This document shows, one piece after another, positions 33,268 to 41,792 of a stretch of DNA of 64,000 nucleotides (position 1 is the first letter of the stretch; every line of letters begins with the position of its first letter). This DNA is from Lentisphaerae bacterium GWF2_49_21. Lineage in GTDB: Bacteria > Verrucomicrobiota > Lentisphaeria > Victivallales > GWF2-50-93. Position numbers and translations under genes: made by a program. The notes beneath the pieces were generated by a model. The model was given only the letters and a program-made list of their open reading frames with translations, had not been told where the DNA came from and did not search any database. Location of the stretch: NCBI GenBank assembly GCA_001804805.1, contig MHBH01000071.1, forward strand, positions 7,597-71,596, given 5' to 3'.

Positions 33268-35226
33268 CTATTTCCCGGACTCCTTCGAAAGCTGTTCGTA
33301 TGCATATTTATATTCTTCATTGCTTGGAAAGAGCTCATAGGCCTTGCGGATATTCTCCGCCGCCTCCTTCTTCTTCCCGAGCATCATCTGTGACACGAAA
33401 AGACGGTGGTAGAAGCTTGAGCGTTCAGGGGAGAGTCCAACTGCATTCTGGAAGAACAATTCCGCGCTGGCCCAGCGTTTGTGCGACTGTGCATAGTTTC
33501 CGGCGCTCGCCCAGGGGAACGGCGAATATGGCATTTTGGCAATGGCAACCTGCAGCGCCGCCTCAATCTGTTCCGGTGTGGCCGACCTGGTGGAGGGCTG
33601 GGAGACCGGTGTTGGTTCACAGCGCGTAGTCAGTTCCCACTGGTAATATTCGGCGTTCAACCTGCTACCGCTTATCCAGAGGGTGAAGATGGCGATAAGG
33701 CATGCTGCCGCCCTGGTTATCCTGTCAACAGCTGCGGAGGCAGGTGGCGGGCTTTTCTTTTCACCGTTGAACTTCAAGAGCGCTATCATGAGGATCGCGG
33801 TTGCGACAGTGCCTGGAACCTGGCAGTTTATGTCGGCGAGACTGTGCAATGCCCAGGCGGTCCATCCGAGGATTATTGCGATGTTCATCAAGTAGAAGGG
33901 CATCTTGTCTTTCCTGCGGGCCGCCATCAGGATCAGTATCAATGGAAAGATAATGCAGGCAGCTGAGACGATCATGCCTGCCGCGCCTGTCTGGCTTGCA
34001 AAGTCCAGGATGAAGTTATGCGTTGAATGTGGAGCCTCGGGCCCCGGTCTCATCTTCAATGCGGGATACTGGTGGAAGAAATCCCCCCAGCCGGTGCCGA
34101 AGAATACGTTCCATGAGAAGAGCTTTGCGGCAACTTCAAAATAATCGAACCTTACGGCCATGGAGCCGAGATGCCGTCCGGCATTGATGAAATAAAATCC
34201 GACTGCGGTTGCGGCAAGGACAGAGACGACGCTTATGATCCTGATTTTCATGTTGAACGGGAAGATTGCGGCAGTCACTGCGATCGCAAGGCCGAATGAA
34301 AGCACCGCGGCCCTGCTGCCGGTGAAGTAGAGGATTGAAAACATCAGGAGGGCGCAGAGGATGCAGACGGCCATGGAAATCGATTTTATATGTTCCAAGG
34401 GGAACCTGAAGAGAGTGAACATGATCACGGCAGCCCAGAGGATCGACAAGATTATGTATGCTGCGGGAGTGCAATATCCATATAGGAGGAGGAATAAGAA
34501 TGTGGCGGAAATGATTATGACTGACTTGAGCGTCAGACGGCTCTGCCATATCAGTGCGATGCAGAGCGGAATGGTCAAAACCAGATGCGCGGCAAGGCTG
34601 TTGCAGAGCGTGAAAGGCGTATATACCCTTGTCTGCACCAGTCTCAGCTGAAGCTGTTGAGGTGTTTTCAGGCCGGACTCCAGTTCCTGCCTGTATACGT
34701 AATCCATGGTTTCCTTGAATCCCCACAGGAGCTGCTGGAGTCCCATGAAGGCTGCGACTACCACCGACAATACGACCGCGTTCAGCAGGAGGTTCCTCAT
34801 GTCCGGCCTGCATTCGAGGAGGAAATAAATTGACATGCAGAAGCACGCGATTCCGAAGAAATGCGAGACTTCCTGGATGGGGAAATCCTTTGTGCTGGCA
34901 TTGATGAAGCCGATGAGCGAAGTTATCGCAAGCAGGACCCATATCAGCGCAAGGACGAATTTGAAGTTGAAGCGGGTTCCGGAGGTGGCGAATATGGAAA
35001 GCATCAGAAGGATGGCGGCCATCACTGGAAACATCACCGGCGGCCAGGCGAATATCGCCCATTGGTAGATGTCCTCCGGGAAGTAAAGCACTTCCGGGAT
35101 TCCCACTATGCCGCCGAACTTGAACGGCAGAATGAATACGAGGATCGCCGAAATTACGCACAGAAAGCCGGCAAGCTTGTGCTTCAAACCATTTTGGATG
35201 TTGTTGTTTTCATCGCTACTCATCAT
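33268..35226 (-). CDS. O-antigen-ligase-like membrane protein with C-terminal TPR
   Basis: 652 residues. About a dozen membrane helices fill residues 18-500. The Wzy_C/O-antigen-ligase segment is visible in WNVFFGTGWGDFFHQYPALKMRPGPEAPHSTHNFILDFASQTGAAGMIV, which has the STHN-type core of the family. A periplasmic tail of about 130 residues ends in TPR-like helices (FPWASAGNYAQSHKRWASAELFFQNAVGLSPERSSFYHRLFVSQMMLGKKKEAAENIRKAYELFP). The family joins or polymerises O-antigen or glycosylates pilins. Its start overlaps the 3' end of the PSP1 gene by 11 bases. One TGCGATCGCA lies at 34279-34288. Confidence 0.87.
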   Translation of the reverse strand: MMSSDENNNIQNGLKHKLAGFLCVISAILVFILPFKFGGIVGIPEVLYFPEDIYQWAIFAWPPVMFPVMAAILLMLSIFATSGTRFNFKFVLALIWVLLAITSLIGFINASTKDFPIQEVSHFFGIACFCMSIYFLLECRPDMRNLLLNAVVLSVVVAAFMGLQQLLWGFKETMDYVYRQELESGLKTPQQLQLRLVQTRVYTPFTLCNSLAAHLVLTIPLCIALIWQSRLTLKSVIIISATFLFLLLYGYCTPAAYIILSILWAAVIMFTLFRFPLEHIKSISMAVCILCALLMFSILYFTGSRAAVLSFGLAIAVTAAIFPFNMKIRIISVVSVLAATAVGFYFINAGRHLGSMAVRFDYFEVAAKLFSWNVFFGTGWGDFFHQYPALKMRPGPEAPHSTHNFILDFASQTGAAGMIVSAACIIFPLILILMAARRKDKMPFYLMNIAIILGWTAWALHSLADINCQVPGTVATAILMIALLKFNGEKKSPPPASAAVDRITRAAACLIAIFTLWISGSRLNAEYYQWELTTRCEPTPVSQPSTRSATPEQIEAALQVAIAKMPYSPFPWASAGNYAQSHKRWASAELFFQNAVGLSPERSSFYHRLFVSQMMLGKKKEAAENIRKAYELFPSNEEYKYAYEQLSKESGK

Positions 35227-36124
35227 TAAGCTGCTTCAATAAGCGCTTTTGTTCATCGTTAAGGCCGTCGAACATGTCGGACTGCTGCTGTTCGTGCGGA
35301 AGCTTGTATTTGTCGAGGTAGACAATTCTGACATCCTCCTTCGGATAGGTGGCGGTCTTGCCTGTCTCGTCGATGTGCAGCGTGACTTTCTGTGTGAGGA
35401 GATTACGGTCGATCACCCTTCCTCTTCCTTCAGCGCATTCGCAGCATGCACCCCTGCGCGGCATGTCCTTGTCGAGTTCCTGATAGCCTGCGTGTTCATA
35501 CTTGAGGCAGCATTTCAGCCTGCCGCATACCCCCGAGATGTTGTTGGGGTTGAGCGAAAGATCCTGTTCCTTCGCCATCCTTACATTTATCGATGCGAAC
35601 GTCCTGAGGAACTTGCAGCAGCAGAGCTCGAGGCCGCAGGAGGCGAATCCTCCGATGAGAGCGGTTTCGTCCCTGACGCCGATCTGCCTGAGCTCGATCC
35701 TTGTATTCAATCCCTGGGAAAGCTGTTTCACGAGCTCCCTGAAATCCACACGGCCGTCGGCCGTGAACTGGAATGTCACAAGCTTCATGTCAAAAGAATA
35801 ATGCGCGTTGAGGAGCTTCATCGGAAGCTTCAGGTTCTGTATATACTGGACGGCCGTCCTGAATGCGGACTTGCTACGCATGAGGTTCTCATTCGCCTTT
35901 CCCTGGTCGATCACTGTCGCCTTGCGGTCGATATGTGGAAGCTCCTCCTTCTCCTTGTCGGCGAGTTTCACCTTCTCCCCGAGGCAGGTGACTATCTGGC
36001 CGTAGTCAAGGATCTTGTCCTTGCGGACGACGACAAAGTCCTTTACTTTGAGATTCATGGTTGCAGGAGCGGCGGCCACATAGGTCGCGCCAGTCTCAAC
36101 TTTTATGTCATATAATGGATCCAT
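35216..36124 (-). CDS. PSP1 domain protein, RicT (YaaT)-like
   Basis: 302 residues. The PSP1 domain (about 60-215) carries the conserved cysteine block FASCGLELCCCKFLRTFASINVRMAKEQDLSLNPNNISGVCGRLKCCLKYE, then an RGACCECAEGRGRVID turn. In B. subtilis RicT forms an Fe-S-bearing complex with RicA and RicF that directs RNase Y cleavage. RicA and RicF are not in this window, but RNase Y is (14295). Translation of the O-antigen ligase overlaps its end. The first 40 residues are shorter and less conserved than in Bacillus. Confidence 0.9.
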   Translation of the reverse strand: MDPLYDIKVETGATYVAAAPATMNLKVKDFVVVRKDKILDYGQIVTCLGEKVKLADKEKEELPHIDRKATVIDQGKANENLMRSKSAFRTAVQYIQNLKLPMKLLNAHYSFDMKLVTFQFTADGRVDFRELVKQLSQGLNTRIELRQIGVRDETALIGGFASCGLELCCCKFLRTFASINVRMAKEQDLSLNPNNISGVCGRLKCCLKYEHAGYQELDKDMPRRGACCECAEGRGRVIDRNLLTQKVTLHIDETGKTATYPKEDVRIVYLDKYKLPHEQQQSDMFDGLNDEQKRLLKQLNDE

Positions 36125-36302
36125 ATATAGCTTTTCCAGAAAAAGGATTACAGAATTAAATCAAACGGTAACAATATCATCCAACACCCAAGTTTCAAAT
36201 ACAGAGTCATCCATGGGACGGCAGTATTTCAAATACTATCTACTATGCGTATATTTGATATAAGAAACATCTCTGCAGGCTTGAGTCCCAGGGGGACGAA
36301 AT
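36125..36302. other. Intergenic region, no gene recognised
   Basis: Left part of a 646-base gap. AT-rich with no frame above 60 codons that resembles a protein. It carries probable upstream signals for the PSP1 gene on the minus strand. Confidence 0.5.
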
Positions 36303-36470
36303 GGAAATAGGCAGGGGCTTCAGCCCCTGTTTATTTCCGTGGTCGTGGTTGCGTGCCATAGGTACGCGATGTCAATGCCCCGGTTTTATGGTTTTCATGG
36401 CGTACCTACGGCACGCCTAAATACATATAATCCATTCAACAGGGGCTGAAGCCCCTGTCTATTTTCATCC
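36303..36470. repeat. Nested inverted-repeat element (AGGGGCTTCAGCCCCT / GCGTGCCATAGGTACGC)
   Basis: Outer arms run from about 36303 to 36334 and 36440 to 36470, sharing TAGGCAGGGGCTTCAGCCCC-type wording on both sides. Inner arms GCGTGCCATAGGTACGC (36353-36369) and GCGTACCTACGGCACGC (36402-36418) differ at one position. The right flank continues with the hairpin CTGTCCCAGGCGGGACAG. The following 300 bases to the Rh gene are AT-rich, with no gene. Confidence 0.7.
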
Positions 36471-36770
36471 TGTCCCAGGCGGGACAGCTAATACAAATCA
36501 ATTTCTTGTATTCCAATATGCATATATTGTGAAGATATATTTATGGATGCCGGAGCCCTTGGGCGGCTGCGGCCCTCCATCTAGAAAAAATGTGGATGAC
36601 AACTTATATATGTTTGATAACCTTAATGGATCAGTATAGGTGTTTTTCCTGGAAAAAAATATCTGCAACAGGAAAACTCAACGGCTTGCAAAGGGGTGCA
36701 TGCATCTTATAGTACGAACTTTTTACGTCCGTCGGAAATGCAATAAATCATTATTTTCAAGGGGTTGAAA

Positions 36771-37985
36771 ATGAAAAGATGCTTTCTGTCCGTGTTGCTA
36801 TCTGCAACAGCTCTTATCCTAATGTGTCCCGGTTCCTGGGCTTCTGAAGCCGTAACAGTTTCAGCGGTCAGCGATGTACAGCAGGTGGAGCAATACAACT
36901 TTGCGATCCATATCCTGGCGATGCTGTTGGTGGGATTCGGTTTCCTCATGGTGTTCGTCAGGAAATACGGATACAGCGCGACGACCAGCACCTATCTTGT
37001 CGTGGCAGTAGGGCTTCCCCTGTACCTTATGCTCCGCGCTTCAGGAATCCTCTGCAGCGAACCCATTGCCCCAAGCACTATAAAAGCCCTCCTTTTTGCG
37101 GAATTCGCAACTGCTTCAGCGTTGATCGCAATGGGTGCCGTGCTCGGACGTATCCGCGTCTATCAGTATGCCCTTCTTGCGGCGCTGCTTGTCCCAGCAT
37201 ATCTCCTGAATGAATGGCTGGTGCTTGATGGCGGACTTGGCATTACCAAGGGCTTTGTCGATACTGCAGGTTCGATAATCATTCATGCGTTCGGCGCATA
37301 TTTCGGACTTGGACTCGCTTTGATGCTGACAACGCGGCAGCAGAAGGAGAAGACCATTGAGTCGGATGCCACTTCCGACCGCTTCGCCATGCTCGGGTCA
37401 ATGGTCCTGTGGATATTCTGGCCGAGCTTCTGCAGCGCTATCGTCCCGCTCAGCCAGATGCCTCAGACAGCGATCAATACAATTCTCTCCCTCTGCGGTG
37501 CCACTCTCAGCACATATCTGTTGAGTACATTGCTCCGCAAGGGCAAGACCTCGATAGCCGACATGGCAAATGCCGCCCTTGCCGGCGGTGTTGCCATCGG
37601 CGCCACCTGCAATGTAGTTGCGCCGGCAATAGCTTTCGGGATAGGCGTTTTAGCCGGAATACTTTGTGTTGTCGGATATGTCTTTATCCAGCCTTTTATG
37701 GAATCCAAGCTTAAGATAGTCGATACATGCGGCGTACATAATTTGCACGGTATGCCCGGCCTCATGGGAGGACTGATCGCCATCGCGGTGCTTCCAGGTG
37801 TTGCAGTCGCCCAGGCAGTCGGTATTCTTTTTACTGTTGTCCTTGCGCTCATCTGCGGCCTCTGTGCAGGTGCCATTATCAAAGCCACCGGCGCGAAGAG
37901 CCTGGCATATGAGGATTCCGATGAATTTGGAACAAGCGAACCTGCCCCGGTGCTTGAAACCATTGGGATTGATGATAAAGATTAA
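36771..37985 (+). CDS. Rh-type ammonium/ammonia channel
   Basis: 404 residues. The start at 36771 is set by AAGGGG 6 bases upstream. A signal-like first segment (MKRCFLSVLLSATALILMCPGSWAS) precedes about eleven membrane helices. It belongs to the Rhesus branch of the Amt/Rh superfamily, shown by GFVDTAGSIIIHAFGAYFGLGLALMLTTR, LWIFWPSFCSA and DTCGVHNLHGMPGLMGG. The pore histidine pair is present in IHAFG and VHNLHG. Bacterial Rh proteins are uncommon and known from Nitrosomonas and some planctomycetes; they conduct ammonia or CO2. No glnK gene is adjacent, in contrast to amtB loci. Confidence 0.92.
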   Translation: MKRCFLSVLLSATALILMCPGSWASEAVTVSAVSDVQQVEQYNFAIHILAMLLVGFGFLMVFVRKYGYSATTSTYLVVAVGLPLYLMLRASGILCSEPIAPSTIKALLFAEFATASALIAMGAVLGRIRVYQYALLAALLVPAYLLNEWLVLDGGLGITKGFVDTAGSIIIHAFGAYFGLGLALMLTTRQQKEKTIESDATSDRFAMLGSMVLWIFWPSFCSAIVPLSQMPQTAINTILSLCGATLSTYLLSTLLRKGKTSIADMANAALAGGVAIGATCNVVAPAIAFGIGVLAGILCVVGYVFIQPFMESKLKIVDTCGVHNLHGMPGLMGGLIAIAVLPGVAVAQAVGILFTVVLALICGLCAGAIIKATGAKSLAYEDSDEFGTSEPAPVLETIGIDDKD

Positions 37986-38012
37986 TTGTGATTTCCTTTA
38001 GGAGTGCAGTAC

Positions 38013-38771
38013 ATGATTGCAAACAAACATAGGGCACTTATAAAATCCCTCTACACGAGGCACGGCAGGAAAAAGCACGACCTCTGCGTCTGCGAGGGCT
38101 TGAGATGCTGCCGTGAACTTGTCTCGCTGCGTCCGGAACTTGTCAGTCTGGCTGTTTGCTCCGAAGACTTCGATGCCGCTTCGATAGGGAATGTCAGCTT
38201 CGAAAAAATCCCGAAAGGCGAATTCGAATCCCTTTCCGCGACAGTGATCCCACAGGGATGCCTCATCGTCGCGAAAAAGCCGGAAATGACAGACAAGGGA
38301 AATTCCGTACCGGCGGATCCCTTCATCGTCGTTCTCGACCAGGTCTCGGATCCGGGAAATCTCGGAACGATAATCCGGACAGTCCGTGCAGTCGGACTCA
38401 AGGAGCTTTGGATCACGGAAGGTACGGCAGATCCTTTCAACGAGAAAGTGATACGCTCGGCGCTGGCTTCCCAGTTCGCCCTGAATATCAGGGAGTTCCC
38501 GGATCTCGCAGCGCTCTCCCGCGAACTCCACAAATTCGGATACGATAGGATCTACAGGACTGAGCCCGAGGGGAAAGCCAGCTGTTTCGAGGAAAAGAAC
38601 CTTTTTGCGAAATCCGCAATCGTCTTCGGAAGCGAAGCGCATGGTGTCAGGGAAATGAAAGACAGCATTCCTGTGCTCATTCCCATGCCCGGCAGGATCG
38701 AGTCGATAAATGTCGCCCAGGCCGCGACCGTCATACTGTTTGAAGCAGTGAGAAGGGGCGTCTTCAAGTAG
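38013..38771 (+). CDS. TrmH/SpoU-family RNA 2'-O-methyltransferase
   Basis: 252 residues from the ATG at 38013, with AGGAG at 38000-38004; a GTG at 38004 is less likely. The SPOUT motifs are complete: motif 1 VLDQVSDPGNLGTIIRT, motif 2 IVFGSEAHGV, motif 3 IPMPGRIESINVAQAATVILFE. Members methylate the 2'-OH of a ribose in rRNA or tRNA with SAM. The N-terminal substrate-binding domain is present (HGRKKHDLCVCEGLRCCRELV). The specific RNA target cannot be told. The stop codon TAG is supplied by the inverted repeat that begins at 38768. Confidence 0.9.
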   Translation: MIANKHRALIKSLYTRHGRKKHDLCVCEGLRCCRELVSLRPELVSLAVCSEDFDAASIGNVSFEKIPKGEFESLSATVIPQGCLIVAKKPEMTDKGNSVPADPFIVVLDQVSDPGNLGTIIRTVRAVGLKELWITEGTADPFNEKVIRSALASQFALNIREFPDLAALSRELHKFGYDRIYRTEPEGKASCFEEKNLFAKSAIVFGSEAHGVREMKDSIPVLIPMPGRIESINVAQAATVILFEAVRRGVFK

Positions 38772-38853
38772 GTACGGGCTTCAGCCTGTACCATTGTGTT
38801 TTATTATACTACATGGCGAATAAAGAATGATACAGGCTGAAGCCCGTATCTAC
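38768..38853. repeat. Inverted-repeat element (GTAGGTACGGGCTTCAGCC family)
   Basis: Arms of 28 bases (38768-38795 and 38826-38853) pair at 26 positions. The left arm's GTAG contains the TrmH stop codon. Relatives are at 48390-48471 and 57871-57938. Confidence 0.8.
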
Positions 38854-38875
38854 TTTTAAGAAAAATAAGAACCAT

Positions 38876-39877
38876 ATGAAGATATATCCCGATAACAGCG
38901 TAATCCTTGCTCCTCTCGCAGGCTACACCGATCATCCCTACAGGAGTTCCGCGATACGGCACGGCTGCAGGTATGCGTTCACGGAAATGATCGATGCCGG
39001 TTCGCTCGTGTATGGACATCGGAAGACATTGTCAATGCTCAAGCGTGGTTCCGATGAGAAATGGCTGGGCGTGCAGATAGTAGGTTCCGACCATGATCTG
39101 CTCAGGAAGGCCTCGGAGATCATCAACGGCAGCGAATGCGACATTCTGGATTTCAACCTCGGATGTCCCGCGAAGAAGGTCGCGAAGAAGGGCGAAGGCG
39201 CCGCCCTTGCTAAAAAGACAGAGGAGGCGATCAGGGCGTTCGAGGTGCTGGTGAAGACTTCAAGGATTCCTGTGACTGTCAAGACAAGGATCCTCGATGA
39301 AGCCGATCCGGCCCCTACAGTATTTCTCGTTAAGAAGCTTGTCGATGCCGGGGCCGCGGCGGTTACCCTGCACGGGAGGGTGATGTCGAAGTTCTATTCG
39401 GGAGATGTCAAGACGATGGTAATCGCCGAAGTTGCGCGGAGCGTCAAGACACAGCTTGTTGCAAATGGAGGAGCCTTCGGCCATGCGACAGCTGAGACGC
39501 TCAGGAAGGAGACCGGATGCAGTTGCATCATGGTCGCCCGTGGAGCCATGGGGAACCCCTGGATATTCGAGGAGATTGCCAAGGGGCCGGAGTTTATTCC
39601 TCCGACGCCGGAAGCTCTTGCCTGCGAGATAGGGCTCCACGTTGCGGATATGGCCGGTCTCTACGGCGAGGAGGTCGGGGTGCGGATTTCGCGGAAGCTG
39701 ATGATTGATTACGTGAAGGGGCGCGGCTATCCTGGCGAACTGAAGAATTCCGTCTGCAAGATAAAGACATTGGACGAGTTGAAGGCTTACCTTGACGATG
39801 TCAGGCGCGGTCCGACTCCGAGATACAGGAAATGGCTTGAGCAGAATCCTGATGCTCCGAGGAAGCTGACAGTATGA
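38876..39877 (+). CDS. dusB: tRNA-dihydrouridine synthase (DusB-type)
   Basis: 333 residues. Uses FMN to reduce uridines in the tRNA D-loop. Family segments: LAPLAGYTDHPYRSSAIRHGC, FNLGCPAKKVAKKGEGAALAKK (with the catalytic Cys), VTVKTRI, AAVTLHGRVMSKFYSGD, ANGGAFG and CIMVARGAMGNPWIF. These place it in the DusB group. It lies only 22 bases after the inverted repeat behind trmH and may be read from the same promoter. The C-terminal 90 residues form the helical domain. Confidence 0.94.
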   Translation: MKIYPDNSVILAPLAGYTDHPYRSSAIRHGCRYAFTEMIDAGSLVYGHRKTLSMLKRGSDEKWLGVQIVGSDHDLLRKASEIINGSECDILDFNLGCPAKKVAKKGEGAALAKKTEEAIRAFEVLVKTSRIPVTVKTRILDEADPAPTVFLVKKLVDAGAAAVTLHGRVMSKFYSGDVKTMVIAEVARSVKTQLVANGGAFGHATAETLRKETGCSCIMVARGAMGNPWIFEEIAKGPEFIPPTPEALACEIGLHVADMAGLYGEEVGVRISRKLMIDYVKGRGYPGELKNSVCKIKTLDELKAYLDDVRRGPTPRYRKWLEQNPDAPRKLTV

Positions 39878-39881
39878 TTTT

Positions 39882-40085
39882 GCCACAGACTATATTCTCA
39901 CCACGAAGCTCTAATCTGAATCGGCTCATGCGAACATGTTCGCCCTGTAATACGGAAGATACATGAGAATATTAACTCGTTCATATTCTCATGTATCTTC
40001 CGTATATCCCCCTCTGCCAGAGCAGAGGAGAGCCGATTCATTCAATTCGATAAGTCTGTGTTTGAAGTCTGTGCAAGTCCGTGGC
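39882..40085. repeat. Nested inverted-repeat element, fills the gap between dusB and the MBL gene
   Basis: Ends GCCACAGAC (39882-39890) and GTCCGTGGC (about 40077-40085) are inverted, with a second GTCTGTGCAAGTCC on the right. Inside, arms 39917-39926 plus one base and 40030-40040 (GAATCGGCTC/GAGCCGATTC) are perfect. The core has a perfect 23-bp stem, 39950-39972 with 39983-40005, and a 10-base loop. The 311-base gap holds no gene. The ends resemble the element at 21740-21924. Confidence 0.8.
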
Positions 40086-40188
40086 TAATTAACTTTGAGC
40101 AAAATATTCTAAAGCATGCGATTGAAAAACTCTTTTCGGCGGATATGTAAATGAATAGCTAAAATTTTATTAAAAGGATTTCTCATTA

Positions 40189-41589
40189 ATGTCAATAAAA
40201 TTTATTTCCTTCGGCGCGAACAGGGAGGTCACCGGATCAACGCACATGCTTGATGTTGACGGCTTGAAACTGCTTGTGGATTGCGGGATGTTCCAGGGAA
40301 AACGCGTGATCGCGGAGCAGAAGAACAGGCAGTTCTTCTTTGATCCTTCCACAATAGAGACCGTACTCCTCACCCACGGGCACTGCGACCATTCCTGCAG
40401 GCTCCCATATCTGGCGGCATCAGGATTCAAGGGGAATGTATATGCGACTCCGGCGACGCGCGACATTGCCGGGCTCATCATGGCAGATACCGCTCACATC
40501 CAGGAGAAGGACGCCGAATGGATGCGCAAAAAGAAGATCTATGGCGACAAGGAGCCGTTCCAGCCGCTCTTCGGGGTGCAGGACGTGATCAAGGTGCTTG
40601 AACAGTTCATAACAATAAGCTATCGCCGCGAATTCTATGTCGCCGATTCGATAAAATGCTGTTTCTACAATGCCGGACACATCCTCGGTTCCGCAATGCC
40701 TGTCGTTGACATAGGGCAGGGCAGGAAAGTGGGTTTCACCGGGGATCTCGGGAGGAAGGGCACTCCGATAATCCATGATCCGGAACAGCTCCCCCCTGTG
40801 GACTATCTCGTCTGCGAGGCGACCTATGGAAACCGCCTGCATGATCCGATCGAGGACGCATGCCGCCAGCTCGCTGAAGTGATAAAGGAGACGGTCGAAA
40901 GAGGAGGCAAGATCATCATTCCCGCCTTTGCAGTTGAAAGAACCCAGGATCTCATCTATTATCTGCATCAGCTGGTGAACTCGAGGAGGATTCCGAGGAT
41001 TGACATCTATGTTGACAGCCCGATGGCGTTCAACGCCACAAGTATCTTCAGGGTGCACCAGGAATGCTTTGACGAGGAGGTGAGGGAGGAGTTCCTCATC
41101 CAGGACAAGAACCCCTTCGGCTTTGAGACGCTCCACTACATCACTAACGTCGCCGAGTCAAAGCAGCTCAACGAGAAGAACGAGCCATGCATAATAATAT
41201 CCAGCAGCGGGATGTGCGAGGCCGGACGCATCCTGCACCACCTGAAGAACAACATCGAGGATCCGCGCAACACGGTCCTCGTAGTGGGTTTCATGGCCGA
41301 GGACACGCTCGGACGCAGGATCGCGGAGAGACAGCCGGAAGTCAAGATTTTCGGCCAGCTCTACAAGCTCAAGGCCAGGGTCAAGATACTCAACACATTC
41401 AGCGCCCACGCTGACTACAAGGATGTCATGGAGACTGTCGGGAATCTGGATCTGAAGAGGCTCAAGCGGGTCTTCCTGGTACATGGTGAAGATGAGGAGC
41501 TCGAGAAAATGAAGGGGCACCTCCTCGACGTTGGCGTCAAGGACGTCGAAATCGTCGAGACCTGCAAGGAATACCCTCTCTTCGATTGA
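40189..41589 (+). CDS. Metallo-beta-lactamase / beta-CASP RNA hydrolase
   Basis: 466 residues. It combines a metallo-beta-lactamase domain (FISFGANREVTGSTHMLDVDGLKLLVDCGMFQG; metal site THGHCDHSCRLPYL; NAGHILGSAMPVV; TGDLGRKGTPIIHDP) with a beta-CASP domain (IIPAFAVERTQDLIYYLHQL ... ISSSGMCEAGRILHHL) and a C-terminal RMMBL-like FSAHADYKD. Proteins of this type cleave or trim RNA; it resembles bacterial and archaeal homologues of the eukaryotic CPSF73 nuclease. Substrate unknown. It runs independently of its neighbours. Start chosen at the first ATG, where the family begins. Confidence 0.92.
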   Translation: MSIKFISFGANREVTGSTHMLDVDGLKLLVDCGMFQGKRVIAEQKNRQFFFDPSTIETVLLTHGHCDHSCRLPYLAASGFKGNVYATPATRDIAGLIMADTAHIQEKDAEWMRKKKIYGDKEPFQPLFGVQDVIKVLEQFITISYRREFYVADSIKCCFYNAGHILGSAMPVVDIGQGRKVGFTGDLGRKGTPIIHDPEQLPPVDYLVCEATYGNRLHDPIEDACRQLAEVIKETVERGGKIIIPAFAVERTQDLIYYLHQLVNSRRIPRIDIYVDSPMAFNATSIFRVHQECFDEEVREEFLIQDKNPFGFETLHYITNVAESKQLNEKNEPCIIISSSGMCEAGRILHHLKNNIEDPRNTVLVVGFMAEDTLGRRIAERQPEVKIFGQLYKLKARVKILNTFSAHADYKDVMETVGNLDLKRLKRVFLVHGEDEELEKMKGHLLDVGVKDVEIVETCKEYPLFD

Positions 41590-41675
41590 GAATTCAAAAT
41601 TCAACGTTCCATCCGTCCTGGCGGGTTGAATTGAAATATATGATCTTTGCTTTTACGTCAGGCGCTTTGGCCTGA

Positions 41676-41770
41676 CTTTGGACTGCGGTACCCCTGTACC
41701 GCTTTGTATTTATCTCCCAATCTATCTAAATTCAGGAACCAAAGCGGCAGAGGGCTGCCGCACTCCAAAG
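41676..41770. repeat. Inverted-repeat element (GGACTGCGGTACCCC family)
   Basis: Arms 41676-41705 and 41741-41770 are imperfectly complementary, with ends CTTTGG/CCAAAG. It is the second copy of the family at 28119-28205, with several substitutions. It lies in the convergent gap behind the MBL gene. Confidence 0.75.
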
Positions 41771-41792
41771 ATTCGCTTCGCTCATCAATAAA

